Positions 9,431 through 18,606 of a DNA stretch of 64,000 bases are shown one piece after another. The DNA is from CAUZFZ01 sp963579025 (lineage in GTDB: Bacteria > Planctomycetota > Planctomycetia > Planctomycetales > Planctomycetaceae), in the NCBI GenBank assembly GCA_963579025.1, contig CAUZFZ010000016.1, forward strand, positions 28,461-92,460, written 5' to 3'. The number at the start of each line of letters is the position of its first letter. Position 1 is the first letter of the stretch. Both the position numbers and the translations under genes were made by a program. A model generated the notes under the pieces. It was not told where the DNA came from, made no database searches, and worked only from the letters and a program-made list of their open reading frames with translations.

Positions 9431-10879
9431 ATGAACCAGCCAGCCTGTCTGACACGTCGACACTTTCTGGCGTCGAATTCGTTGAGCATCGGCAGCGTCG
9501 CCCTGGCGTGGATGCTGAATCAGGATGATGCGTTCGCTAAACCGGCCAAGCCGGAACTTGAACCGCAATCGTTCGACCAGACGCCGAAACAGCCGCACTT
9601 TGAGCCACAGGCGAAAGCCATGGTGTCGCTGTGGATGCAGGGAGGACCATCGCATCACGACCTGTTCGATCCAAAACCAGAGATGGCCAAATGGGACGGC
9701 AAGTCGTTTCCCGGTGAGATCAAATACGACAACGCGGCACAGTCCAGCTCGAAGGTGTTTGCTACTCCATGGAAGTTCAAACCGCGCGGCGAAAGTGGCA
9801 TGGAACTGTCTGAGCTGATCCCGCACATCGCCGGAATTGCGGACGACATCTGCCTGGTTCGGTCGATGCACACGGGCGTCAACAATCACGGCCAGTCGAT
9901 ACGGGCGCTGACGCACGGTCGAAACCTGGGCGGCCGACCGGCGCTGGGAAGCTGGCTGACTTATGGACTTGGCAGTGAAACGCAGAACCTGCCGTCGTAC
10001 ATGGCTTTGATTGATCCCGGTCAACTGCCCGTGATGGGCGTCGAGAACTGGTCGAATGGATTTCTCCCGGCGGTCTACCAGGGGACGGTGATTCGTTCGC
10101 GGGAGCCGCGGATTCTCAACCTGCAGCCGCCGAAGTATCTGGCGGGTGAAGCGCAGCAGCGGTCGCTGGCGTTTCTTCGAAAACTCAATGAACGGCACAT
10201 GGAACAACGGCCCGGACAGCTCGACCTGGATGCCCGCATCCGCAGTTACGAACTGGCTGCACGCATGCAGACGGCCGCGGCCGAGGCGATGGACCTCAGC
10301 AAAGAAACGAAAACGGTTCAGAAGATGTACGGCATGCTGGGTGGGGGAGCCACCGCGGAATACGGCAGTCGCTGCCTGATCGCTCGGCGGCTGATTGAAC
10401 GTGGAGTGCGCTTCATTCAGGTCTTCACGCAGAACCAACTGTGGGACAGCCACGGCTCCATCATGAGCCGATTGCCGGCCGCCTGTAAGAAGGTCGATCA
10501 ACCGTCGGCCGCGCTGGTTACGGACCTGAAAAAACTTGGCCTGCTGGAAACGACGATCGTCAACTGGGGCGGCGAGATGGGTCGACTGCCCGTCATTCAG
10601 AACGATGCCGGACGCGCGAAGATTGGCCGGGATCACAACACGTATGGATTCAGCCACTGGATCGCCGGCGGCGGATTCAAGGCCGGGCATGTCCACGGCG
10701 CCACCGACGAATGGGGCCACAAGGCCGTCGAGGATGTCGTGAAGCACTACGACTATCACGCGACGGTGCTGCACCAGTTTGGACTCGATGCCGCACAACT
10801 TATCTACAAACGCGGCGGACGCGAACAGTCGTTGATTGACGGTCAACCGGGCAAGGTCGTTGCTGACCTGCTGGCATGA
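9431..10879 (+). CDS. DUF1501 protein with Tat signal
   Basis: This 482-aa protein carries a twin-arginine signal TRRHFL (RR at residues 9-10) and a short hydrophobic stretch. It continues with the DUF1501 hallmarks WMQGGPSHHDLFDPKP, a central RPALGSWLTYGLG region, a QVFTQ-x-LWDSHG block and GGEMGRLP. DUF1501 belongs to the alkaline-phosphatase/sulfatase-like fold superfamily, and the conserved His and Asp residues fit a metal site. The start at 9431 is preferred to an upstream in-frame start at 9377 because it places the Tat motif at the N-terminus. It forms an operon-like pair with the upstream DUF1549/1553 gene. Confidence 0.92.
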   Translation: MNQPACLTRRHFLASNSLSIGSVALAWMLNQDDAFAKPAKPELEPQSFDQTPKQPHFEPQAKAMVSLWMQGGPSHHDLFDPKPEMAKWDGKSFPGEIKYDNAAQSSSKVFATPWKFKPRGESGMELSELIPHIAGIADDICLVRSMHTGVNNHGQSIRALTHGRNLGGRPALGSWLTYGLGSETQNLPSYMALIDPGQLPVMGVENWSNGFLPAVYQGTVIRSREPRILNLQPPKYLAGEAQQRSLAFLRKLNERHMEQRPGQLDLDARIRSYELAARMQTAAAEAMDLSKETKTVQKMYGMLGGGATAEYGSRCLIARRLIERGVRFIQVFTQNQLWDSHGSIMSRLPAACKKVDQPSAALVTDLKKLGLLETTIVNWGGEMGRLPVIQNDAGRAKIGRDHNTYGFSHWIAGGGFKAGHVHGATDEWGHKAVEDVVKHYDYHATVLHQFGLDAAQLIYKRGGREQSLIDGQPGKVVADLLA

Positions 10880-10901
10880 CGAGTCGTTCGCAGTAACCGC
10901 C

Positions 10902-10999
10902 GTTCGTAGTAACCGCACTTGTGCGGTTCCGCGCGGTCAGTCAGCGAGCCGTCTTGAGGCAGCGTCGATAAAAACCGCATAAATGCGGTTACTACGAAC
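10902..10999. repeat. Inverted repeat between convergent genes
   Basis: GTTCGTAGTAACCGCA (10902-10917) and its exact inverse (10984-10999) enclose further palindromic bits (CCGCACTTGTGCGG, CCGCATAAATGCGG). It lies between the plus-strand DUF1501 gene and the minus-strand CopZ/BFD-like gene, so it may act as a bidirectional terminator. It also fits the dispersed palindrome pattern. Confidence 0.7.
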
Positions 11000-11005
11000 C
11001 AGCGC

Positions 11006-11446
11006 CTACATCCCGCGTGCCCGCATGAAGTACCGTTGCACGACGCCGATGCAGGATTGACCGTCCGGTGACAACTTCGCGCAGGATGCTTCGGGCGAGT
11101 CTGCCTGCTGGCGGTGTGCTTTCAGACGCGTGACGCCACCTTCGGCAACATCAGCCTCAATGTCGTCGCACGTCAGTCCGAAACACGGACAGATCGCAGC
11201 CGATGGATCTTTGGGATAGACCGGCCTTTGCAGACAATCCGTCGAAACAGTGCGCTCCAGCTTGTCGAAGTAAGCCACCTCACACGTCGGCAGCGGGCAG
11301 AAATAAGCCGAGTCGCGGAATCTGGCGCTCTCCTCTTCGGCAAGGTGCGACCGAAGAGTGACCTGAAAAACTTGCCGCCCCACGGAGTCACAACTCGGAC
11401 AGCGATCCCCGTGCTCCTCTGGCTCTTTAACGAATGCTTTGTTCAC
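11006..11446 (-). CDS. CopZ-type zinc/[2Fe-2S] (BFD-like) protein
   Basis: This is a 146-aa protein with a GTG start. The N-terminal half has a CPSC pair and a later FCPLPTCEVAYF motif, matching the zinc-binding N-terminal module of CopZ-like metallochaperones. The C-terminal half has CPCFGLTCDDI and a later SC-x9-SCIGVV, the four-Cys BFD-like [2Fe-2S] arrangement. Proteins of this architecture bind Zn and an Fe-S cluster and are thought to deliver metal or sense redox state. The classic HMA copper domain is absent. It starts 8 bases after the nucleotidyltransferase stop, so the two are probably co-transcribed. Confidence 0.75.
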   Translation of the reverse strand: MNKAFVKEPEEHGDRCPSCDSVGRQVFQVTLRSHLAEEESARFRDSAYFCPLPTCEVAYFDKLERTVSTDCLQRPVYPKDPSAAICPCFGLTCDDIEADVAEGGVTRLKAHRQQADSPEASCAKLSPDGQSCIGVVQRYFMRARGM

Positions 11447-11454
11447 GGTCTCTC

Positions 11455-12057
11455 TCAGGCGGTATAAAAGTCACGGACGAGCTGCTCGAATGCATCCATG
11501 CGGTCTTTGTCCAGGCCGGTTCGTGATGATTCACTTCGGACCCAGTCGAGATCAAGCCGTCCGCCGTTGGCCAGCAACAGGCCACGGATGTCCTCCTGAT
11601 CAATCGGACGGAAAGCAATCAGCTTCAGCAACAGCAGGCTTTCCGCGTCCGCGACCCGCACAACTTGAGCGTTGAGGGACTCAGGCCTGGCCCGCTTTAG
11701 GATTGCGTGAAACGCTGGAATCACTGCCTTAAGCAGGTCGACCTGAACACCGCCTGGCCATTCGAACGCCAGCATTCCATCCTGATTCCATGTCCGGATT
11801 GCCTTGATGACATCGAGATTGCATCCGTGATCCCGCATGTCCTCAAGCAGAGCCGGGAGACGCAACTGCTCGACATGAATGAGAAAATCGACATCCTCGG
11901 TCGCACGAATATTCCCGCGGACAGCCACTCCGAGCCCACCGATCAGTGCGTAGCTGGCACTGCGCTGGTTGAGCACCTCAGCCAGTTGGCAGAGAGCCTC
12001 CATCAGATGCTGTGTCTGGAGAGTCTGCTCGTTCGGTGTGTCGCCTGATGAGTTCAC
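11455..12057 (-). CDS. Nucleotidyltransferase (AbiEii/DUF6036-like)
   Basis: The start is GTG at 12057 because AGGAGG (complement of 12065-12070) lies 7 bases upstream; the longer ATG at 12138 has no such site. The product is 200 aa. Near the N-terminus are YALIGGLGVAVRG and TEDVDFLI, the G-G and D-x-D features of the nucleotidyltransferase fold. Later VQVDLL supplies the third acidic strand. Relatives include AbiEii/MenT-type toxins and tRNA-modifying enzymes. The target here is unknown. Its first 80 bases overlap a small upstream ORF, which could be a cognate antitoxin. Confidence 0.75.
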   Translation of the reverse strand: MNSSGDTPNEQTLQTQHLMEALCQLAEVLNQRSASYALIGGLGVAVRGNIRATEDVDFLIHVEQLRLPALLEDMRDHGCNLDVIKAIRTWNQDGMLAFEWPGGVQVDLLKAVIPAFHAILKRARPESLNAQVVRVADAESLLLLKLIAFRPIDQEDIRGLLLANGGRLDLDWVRSESSRTGLDKDRMDAFEQLVRDFYTA

Positions 12058-12262
12058 GAAAGCACCTCCTGCCCTCGGCTTCGCGCATATCGCGCAGGGC
12101 ATCCCTGCTTGTGGCCTGATCGTCTTTGCGCAGCTCACGAATGGTTGCGAGCAACGCCTCCACCGCCTGGATGCGTTCGAGCATCGTGCGATGACGACCG
12201 GCTTCGATCATTCGCAACAATCGCTCACGCTCGCTGGGAAACTTCACGGGCAGTTCAAACAT
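11978..12262 (-). CDS. Small hypothetical ORF before nucleotidyltransferase
   Basis: The 94-aa product is charged and helical, with many Arg and Glu (for example RELRKDDQATSRDALRDMR), and no recognised domain. It begins 37 bases after the stop of the HD-domain gene and overlaps the nucleotidyltransferase start by 80 bases, suggesting translational coupling. No clear ribosome site precedes it. The size and position are those of an antitoxin partner, but that is inference. It could be spurious. Confidence 0.45.
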   Translation of the reverse strand: MFELPVKFPSERERLLRMIEAGRHRTMLERIQAVEALLATIRELRKDDQATSRDALRDMREAEGRRCFRELIRRHTERADSPDTASDGGSLPTG

Positions 12263-12299
12263 GATGACTACGGTGGGTCAGATTTCCGATTGAGTCAAC

Positions 12300-13403
12300 C
12301 TACCCGTATTGTCGTGCAAGATTACGGACGTCATCCAGGACTTCATCGAGGTCCGGCACGTCGACTCCGGCCTGACGACCGGCTCGATCGCATTCGCCCA
12401 ACAGGCAAAGTTCATCGTAATCCGGTGACTCTTTCAGTCGCCGATGAGCCCGATGCCCAATCGTGCGGTCCGCGATCCGGTGCGCTTCCATGTGGTGTTC
12501 GATGAGCCACGCCGTCCGATCGGTCATGTGGCCGTCGAGTGCTTCCAGACCGGCGGCGACATGGTCGCTTTTATCGATGCCCTTGCCGACATCGTGCAGC
12601 AGGGCCGCCAGTTGGAATTCCTCGTCGTAAGGCAATTCGTTACGGGCGAGTTCGTAAACCTGCAGCAGGTGGTACAGCACGTCGCCTTCCGGATGCCACT
12701 TCTTCGACTGCTCAAGTCCGTCCAGCGGAATCAACAGTGCCCGATAAATCTGAAACCGGTCCACGGAACTCTCCGCGGCGGCCAGCTCCGATTCGAGATC
12801 CGATTCCGGGTACTCGTCGGCCAGGAACAATTCGAATTCGGCGATGGTGGCCCGTTCCATGGCCTTGCCCGTGATTGAACTCTTGAAACCGTAACTCGAT
12901 TTGTCCGGTGTATAGAGCGTCAGTTCAATCGGAAATCGGTCTCGGATGTGGACGTGAGTAAAGACGCGTTCCTCGCCGTGCTTGCGGACCCGCTTGAATT
13001 CGATGTCGTATTCCATGCCCTCGTCTTCGAGTGTGCCAGTCACGGCTTCGGTGCTGGATGTGAAGACGTGGATGTCGATGTCCGAGCCCTGACGAACGTG
13101 ACCAGTCAGAACACTACCGATGATCTTCGGCCGGCAATGACTCAGGAGTCGCATGATGCGGAGGGCTTCGATCCGCATTTCCTTGAGTTTGTCAAAGCGT
13201 TTGTGGCCTTCGTACAGCCACGCCATGCGCTGGATTTCGTCGCGGATTTCCGCGTTGCTGGGCAGGTCGGACGGTTTGACCCAGCCCTGGCAGATGCGCC
13301 GGCCGGCTTTCATCTTCGCTCGGTAGTACTCGGTTTCCCGCCGCTCGTACATCATCCGAGCAGCCTCGAAAATGATACTCCGCCTCAGTTTTTCATTGGG
13401 CAT
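12300..13403 (-). CDS. Nucleotidyltransferase-HD domain protein
   Basis: This 367-aa protein has an N-terminal nucleotidyltransferase-like signature, GS at residues 96-97 followed by SDIDI (acidic residues 108 and 110). The C-terminal HD metal-dependent phosphohydrolase domain shows an upstream His in the YHLLQV region, LLHDVGKG and a later LIEHHMEAHRI. This order resembles bacterial CCA-adding or PAP-like enzymes with HD domains. It is, however, shorter and lacks the usual tRNA-binding core, so I do not name it cca. It is the first gene of a likely minus-strand operon reaching to 11006. Confidence 0.8.
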   Translation of the reverse strand: MPNEKLRRSIIFEAARMMYERRETEYYRAKMKAGRRICQGWVKPSDLPSNAEIRDEIQRMAWLYEGHKRFDKLKEMRIEALRIMRLLSHCRPKIIGSVLTGHVRQGSDIDIHVFTSSTEAVTGTLEDEGMEYDIEFKRVRKHGEERVFTHVHIRDRFPIELTLYTPDKSSYGFKSSITGKAMERATIAEFELFLADEYPESDLESELAAAESSVDRFQIYRALLIPLDGLEQSKKWHPEGDVLYHLLQVYELARNELPYDEEFQLAALLHDVGKGIDKSDHVAAGLEALDGHMTDRTAWLIEHHMEAHRIADRTIGHRAHRRLKESPDYDELCLLGECDRAGRQAGVDVPDLDEVLDDVRNLARQYG

Positions 13404-13715
13404 TCAACGAGTGCGCCGAAATCAGGCCCATCGAGCGGCGCCGGGCCAAATGAAGCGGGATTACTCATACGATGTCCCGCTGGTCGGACCATTCTGAACA
13501 CGGTCGCGGTCGGCCGCAATGCATCATGCGAAGTGTCGTCCCCAGTCCTTCGGGCCGCCAATTCCATGTCATTCCGTGTCCGGAGTCTTTCTTATCGTCG
13601 GCGCATTGGCGACGCAACGACACGTGAACTTGAAATGGAGTCGCGGGCATGAGAGTGTGTTGACCTGATGCCCTGACCGGGCAGAGATTCCGCTCGCTGT
13701 GCGAAGGACTTCGGG
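13404..13715. other. Intergenic region between divergent genes
   Basis: This is a 312-bp gap between the divergent HD gene and the GYF gene. It presumably carries promoters for both. I recognise no conserved gene, RNA or strong inverted repeat. AAGGA lies 9 bases before the ATG at 13716. Confidence 0.5.
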
Positions 13716-15263
13716 ATGGCTGATGGCGACTGGTATTACCGCCTGGGCGACAAGGTTCATGGACCGGTCTCCATAAACTTCCTGGGCACTGCCTACGCTC
13801 AGGGCAAGCTTCGCTCACAGGACTGTATCCGGTGTGGTGAGACCGGCGAGTGGAAACCTGTGAACCAGTTCCGCAAGTTGGTTCAGGCCCGGGAGAAATA
13901 CAGGAAGCTGCTCGAAGAGAAAAAGTTGAAGAAGAAAAAGACCGGATTGCCTGACACCGCAGACGAAACGGACCAGGCACTGGATGCCCCGGCCGACCTG
14001 AAAAAGCCGGTCGACATTCCGCTCCAATCCGATCCCTGGTATCAGATCCTGACTCAGCTACTGACTGAAGCTGGCCTGATCTCGGATCAGTTCGACCCGG
14101 AAGATCGTGTCTGGTTCATGTGGGTCGGTCGCAAACTTGGCCCGTTCTCGTTTTTCGACCTGGTCAAAATGGGGCAAGAGGGGACGCTGAAGGTCACCGA
14201 CTGGGTCAGCCATACGGATTCAGAGGACTGGACGCCGCTGTCTCCCGAAGCAGAGGCTCAGGTCGAGAACGAGGAACAGTCAGACTCCGACGCTGCAGAT
14301 TCCGTGTCAGACTCGAACACGTTCGCGATGTCCGACTCCGGAGAAATGGCTCCGGTCACACCTCGCTCGAATGATCCGGCCCCCGAGACGCCGGCGGCTG
14401 TGCCGGCTCCTGATGATTCGGCGTGGGTGTCCGGGGAGGGCGATGGGTCAGAAGTGTCGGATTCGGATTCGGACATGTACGGACTGCTCAGCGAGCCGGA
14501 GCCCCCGCGGAATCGGCCACCGGCCGTTGTGCCGTATCAACGTAAGATCAAGCAGGCACCGCTCAAGCTGCCCGACCAGATTCCGTCAGCATCGCTGACT
14601 CAACCGATGAGTACCGATTCGGACGACGAGGACGTGGATCAGGCTGCAAAGGCAGCCGCGCAGTTACTTATCAGCCCAACGAAGAAAGAGGGTCCTGCGA
14701 TATCTCTGGGTGTTGGTGGGGGACCAAGGTCGCCGCACCTGCCGGGCGCTGAAAAGAAACCATTGGTCGACCGCATTAAAGAGGCCGGCCCGAGGGGCTG
14801 GGCTCAGATGGCGGGCGGTGCCTTTGTAGCGTTGTATGTTCTGAATTTTCTCATTTCGCTCATCCCTGCGTCCAATCGCGGCACTTACCAGGAAATGCTG
14901 CTGATCTATTCCGAAGTGAAGACGATGAGAGCAGCGACATCGTACAGTGGAAAGGAGTGGCAAAAATTCTTCGACAAGTCAATTCCGCATCTTCAACAGA
15001 TCCTCATACCGATGGCGTTGGACCCGCAGGAAGCAGGCACGGGGCAATTCCATCTGCTGGAGGGTGGCAAACAATTGTTGTTGGATCTTGAAGGGCGGAG
15101 CGTCCGCACAGAAGAGTATCAGCCATGGTTTATGCAGGAGTTGTTCAAGGCGGCGACCGAGTTGGGGTACGATCTGCCCCCAGATGTCCCGGAAGGGGAA
15201 CGCCCCGCTGCGAATGAAGGCTATGCCCCGGATCCCGTCGAGGTGGGGTCCGACGACGGATGA
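13716..15263 (+). CDS. GYF_2-domain membrane protein
   Basis: This is a 515-aa protein with two GYF_2-type modules: residues about 5-50 (WYYRLGDKVHGPVS) and about 128-180 (VWFMWVGRKLGPFSF, ending in DWTPLSP). GYF domains bind proline-rich peptides. Between and after them are acidic Ser/Asp- and Pro-rich low-complexity stretches (about residues 185-310). One transmembrane segment is at about 366-385 (GGAFVALYVLNFLISLIP). The C-terminal 130 residues are probably extracytoplasmic. No partner is recognisable nearby. A role in tethering proline-rich clients to the membrane is inference. Confidence 0.8.
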   Translation: MADGDWYYRLGDKVHGPVSINFLGTAYAQGKLRSQDCIRCGETGEWKPVNQFRKLVQAREKYRKLLEEKKLKKKKTGLPDTADETDQALDAPADLKKPVDIPLQSDPWYQILTQLLTEAGLISDQFDPEDRVWFMWVGRKLGPFSFFDLVKMGQEGTLKVTDWVSHTDSEDWTPLSPEAEAQVENEEQSDSDAADSVSDSNTFAMSDSGEMAPVTPRSNDPAPETPAAVPAPDDSAWVSGEGDGSEVSDSDSDMYGLLSEPEPPRNRPPAVVPYQRKIKQAPLKLPDQIPSASLTQPMSTDSDDEDVDQAAKAAAQLLISPTKKEGPAISLGVGGGPRSPHLPGAEKKPLVDRIKEAGPRGWAQMAGGAFVALYVLNFLISLIPASNRGTYQEMLLIYSEVKTMRAATSYSGKEWQKFFDKSIPHLQQILIPMALDPQEAGTGQFHLLEGGKQLLLDLEGRSVRTEEYQPWFMQELFKAATELGYDLPPDVPEGERPAANEGYAPDPVEVGSDDG

Positions 15264-15276
15264 CTGGGCATTTGCA

Positions 15277-16569
15277 TCAGCCGAACAACTGGTCGACGGG
15301 GGCTCCCCCGTCCACAATCTTCATCGGTCGACCGAGCGGGCTCAGGTTTTCCTTGCGAGGATCGACTTCCAGCGCCTGGCAGATCGTGCAGAACATGTCA
15401 TTCACGGTGACCGGATCGTTCGCAACTGCAGTTCCATCGGCTGTTGACGAACCGATCACCTGACCTCCGCGAATGCCGCAACCGGCGATAGCGGCATTGA
15501 AGACCCGCGGGTAATGATCGCGTCCACCGCGCGGATTGACGCGCGGAGTACGTCCGAATTCGCCCATCCAGACGACCAGCGTGTTGTCCAGCAGACCGCG
15601 ATCCTTCAAGTCTGTGATCAGCGTGGCAGTTGCTGGATCGATGGTTGCGGCCAGGTCCGTGGTCCGCTCGAAGTTGTCCTGATGCGTGTCCCAGTTTCCT
15701 CCCTGTCCGCGAGAGGAAATCTCGACGAACGTCGTGCCGGCTTCCACCAGGCGACGAGCGAGCAGGCAGCCGCGACCAAAGTTCGAATCGCCGTAGCGGT
15801 CTTTCAACGATTTTGGCTCAGAACCAATGTCGAACGCCGAAAGGTCGGAACTCAGCACCATGTTCGAGGTCTTGCCGTACAAATCACGGTGGTTGCGAAC
15901 GACGACGTCGCCGCCACGTGATTCGAACTCACCTTCCAGCCGATCGAGCAAACCCAAGCGGCGCCGATAACGGGTGGTCGGCACAGTCGTCGCGACGTTC
16001 TGCGGCATGTTGCCCGGGTTATCAACGTTGAACGGTTCGTAGTTGACGCCCAGGAAACCGGCGCCCTGCGTTCGGCCGACCGAAACCACAGCCGGAAGAT
16101 CGAATTTCGGATCGGAAATCTCTTTCGCGATGTTGGCCGACAGACTCGGATGCTTCACGCTTCCGGACGGGATGTAACCCGTATGCATCTGATAGGTCGC
16201 TCGCGGATGACTGCCTTCCTTGTTTGTCATCGAGCGAATAATCGCCAGGTCGTCCATGACAGCAGCCGTCTGCTCCCAGCCTTGAGCGATTTTGATACCG
16301 GGCACGCTGGTTGATATCGCTTTCGTAGGACCACCGTTCTCGTGTCCAGGTTTTGGATCGAACGTCTCCAGTTGAGATGGTCCTCCACCCATCCAGAGCA
16401 GAATCATGGACTTGCCCTGCTTGCGGAGATCCGCCGCCTGGAGCGTCATGATGTCTCGCAGGTTGAGCGAACCGGCGGCAACCGCACCGGCGCTGACTGA
16501 GTGCAGAAATGACCGGCGGTTGATTCCGTCTCGACGGACTCGGATTTGATCGTGTCGGGCGGTCGTCAT
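15277..16569 (-). CDS. DUF1501 protein with Tat signal
   Basis: The 430-aa product has a Tat motif NRRSFL at residues 17-22. It is followed by LLWMGGGPSQLETFDPKP, RGCLLARRLVEAGTTFVEI, NWDTHQDNF and WMGEFGRTPRVNPRGGRDHYP, the standard DUF1501 blocks with metal-binding-type Asp and His residues. GAGGA lies 8 bases upstream of the ATG. It follows the DUF1549 gene by 74 bases on the same strand, forming the second intact pair in the window. Compared with the 9431-10879 paralogue it is shorter and keeps the GRDHYP motif. Confidence 0.92.
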   Translation of the reverse strand: MTTARHDQIRVRRDGINRRSFLHSVSAGAVAAGSLNLRDIMTLQAADLRKQGKSMILLWMGGGPSQLETFDPKPGHENGGPTKAISTSVPGIKIAQGWEQTAAVMDDLAIIRSMTNKEGSHPRATYQMHTGYIPSGSVKHPSLSANIAKEISDPKFDLPAVVSVGRTQGAGFLGVNYEPFNVDNPGNMPQNVATTVPTTRYRRRLGLLDRLEGEFESRGGDVVVRNHRDLYGKTSNMVLSSDLSAFDIGSEPKSLKDRYGDSNFGRGCLLARRLVEAGTTFVEISSRGQGGNWDTHQDNFERTTDLAATIDPATATLITDLKDRGLLDNTLVVWMGEFGRTPRVNPRGGRDHYPRVFNAAIAGCGIRGGQVIGSSTADGTAVANDPVTVNDMFCTICQALEVDPRKENLSPLGRPMKIVDGGAPVDQLFG

Positions 16570-16643
16570 GGCTCTATTCCTCAGTTGGCTGGTTCGTTTG
16601 ATCGCAAGTCACGGAACTGTGGTGAAATGAGGTTCTGAATCGT

Positions 16644-18521
16644 TCATCGTTTCGACATGAACTCGCTGGAATTCATCAGACTCCACATCAGGTCTTCGAA
16701 CGCCTCGTTCCGGCTGCCGACTTCGGCGCGGAACTCTTTGAAGATGCCGAGTTCTTTGCGGGACGGCTCGCGGGCGAGGACCATCAGATACAGCTCGCTC
16801 ATGGCGTCCTCGTCATCCGGGTACTTCCGCAGCAGCCCGGCCAGACGAGTGAATCCACTGGCCTTGAACTGGTTGTTGAGCATTGGCGAATTCATCATGA
16901 ACAGCGCCTGCGGGACGTTGCCGGTGATGTCGGCCTGCGGTGTCGATGGATCAAAGCCAAATAGTGCCCCGAACGCATCCCTGGGATTACGCAATCCGCG
17001 ATTCATGCCGCCACCGCCGCCATTCGCGCCGGTAAGCCGAGGCGGCCGAGCGGTCTGGCTGCCGCCGAGAACACTCAGGACGGCGCTGTAAAGCTGATCC
17101 CCGCGCAGTCGTGTCGGTGTGGCCGAGGCGAACGGCAGAGCCTCACCAGTCTCGTCAGCCTGACGAATCTGCCGCTGATAGGTATGCGTCGTCGCAATCG
17201 TCTGCATCAACCACTGAATGTCGTGGTCATGGCGAACGAACTGATCGGCCAGCAGATCGAGAACATCCGCATACGCCGGCGTGCGATCCGGTCCCATGTC
17301 GTCGATCGGCATGTAAAAACCTTCGCCGGTCATCTCGGCCCACATGCGGTTGACGATCGAACGTGCGAACCAGTCGTTACGCGTGCTGGTGATGTACTTA
17401 CTGAGCAGCTCGCGACGTTCCAGATCATCGAGGCCGGTCTTCGTTGACAGTCCGGTAACGAAGAACTTCGGATCAATCTTCGTCCCCTGCGACGCGGGAT
17501 TCGCCAGGTCGGCCATGAAGTGTTCGCTGGATCCGCGCCCGGTTTGATTGGGCATGGGAGCGGGCATCTCTTTGAGCTCGGTCTTCGTCAGCGCCCCGTC
17601 TTTGTTCTTGTCACCAAACTGCAGCAGGCGGTCGAAGCCACGAGCGAAGTTCGGGTTCTTCTGCACTTCGTCTTTTGTCAGTTTGCCGTCTCGATTGCGG
17701 TCCATGAAACTGAAGATGCGATCGGCATTGGCCAGCAACTGCTTCCGTCGGCTTTGCGGGTCATTCGTGTTTTCGCTGAGCGACACAACCTCCCAGGTCA
17801 CCGTGCGCATTTCCTCGCGAACGGGTCGCAGGCTGATACGCGGAAAAAACGCAGCCAGTTCGTGAAACTCGTCACGCTTCCAGCGATCCCACGGGTGATC
17901 GTGGCAATTGGCGCACTGCATCTGAATCCCCAGAAAAATCCGCGACACCTCTCCAGCGACATCCTCGGGGTTTCCTTCCTGAACGAAGATCAGCGCCGTC
18001 TCGCCGTTCTCTCGTACGTCTCCATCGGCGGTAATCATCGCCCGAGCAATCTCGTCCCAGCCGTCGTTGGCTTTCAGGCTCTCGGTCATCCAGCTAACGA
18101 ATGACTGATTGACGATCGGAGCCCGCATGTTGGTGGCTTTGGAGAAGATCACGTCCCGCCAGTAACGCGCCCACGTCTCGGCGTATTGATCAGTGCCCAA
18201 CAGCTTCTCAATCACTTTCGCACGTTTGTGGGGAGAAGGGTCGAGACCGAACAGCGTGACCTCGCGCGGCGAGGGCAACGTGCCTGCAATGTCGAATGTC
18301 ACGCGACGCAGAAAATCCTCGTCGGATGCCAATGGCGCCGGCTGGATATCAGCCGATGACAGCTCAGTCACGATCAGCCGATCGATCTCATTCGCCACTT
18401 CAACAACTGAGCCCGTGTCAGTCTCCTCGGCAGCGTCGACTGAGATTCGGAACGTCAACCCGACCAGCAAGGCCAGAAACGTGGTGAAGACGCGATGGTT
18501 AATGCTACGTGGCATCGTCAT
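16644..18521 (-). CDS. DUF1549-EF-hand-DUF1553 exported protein
   Basis: The protein is 625 aa with an N-terminal hydrophobic signal (FTTFLALLVGLTFRISVDA). DUF1549 spans about residues 45-260, with a heme-like CANCHDHPWD site near its end. Two EF-hand loops follow at about 270-320 (DRNRDGKLTKDE and GDKNKDGALTKTE). DUF1553 then ends in MNSSEFMSKR. The N-terminal PSCyt1 domain seen in the 6727-9348 paralogue is absent. The inserted EF-hands imply calcium-dependent folding or control. It is upstream partner of the DUF1501 gene. Confidence 0.9.
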   Translation of the reverse strand: MTMPRSINHRVFTTFLALLVGLTFRISVDAAEETDTGSVVEVANEIDRLIVTELSSADIQPAPLASDEDFLRRVTFDIAGTLPSPREVTLFGLDPSPHKRAKVIEKLLGTDQYAETWARYWRDVIFSKATNMRAPIVNQSFVSWMTESLKANDGWDEIARAMITADGDVRENGETALIFVQEGNPEDVAGEVSRIFLGIQMQCANCHDHPWDRWKRDEFHELAAFFPRISLRPVREEMRTVTWEVVSLSENTNDPQSRRKQLLANADRIFSFMDRNRDGKLTKDEVQKNPNFARGFDRLLQFGDKNKDGALTKTELKEMPAPMPNQTGRGSSEHFMADLANPASQGTKIDPKFFVTGLSTKTGLDDLERRELLSKYITSTRNDWFARSIVNRMWAEMTGEGFYMPIDDMGPDRTPAYADVLDLLADQFVRHDHDIQWLMQTIATTHTYQRQIRQADETGEALPFASATPTRLRGDQLYSAVLSVLGGSQTARPPRLTGANGGGGGMNRGLRNPRDAFGALFGFDPSTPQADITGNVPQALFMMNSPMLNNQFKASGFTRLAGLLRKYPDDEDAMSELYLMVLAREPSRKELGIFKEFRAEVGSRNEAFEDLMWSLMNSSEFMSKR

Positions 18522-18606
18522 ATCTCGCTGAGCTTGAGGTGTGTGGTTCGGGCAGCGAGTTAATTAACCGAGCATCGGCTGCCAGGTTTCGTCCGTTTTT
18601 CGTAAT

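Noticed and set aside
9206..10918. 570-codon minus-strand open frame opposite the DUF1501 gene
   Set aside because: It is a shadow of a well-supported DUF1501 coding sequence with Tat signal; the antisense translation has no family features.
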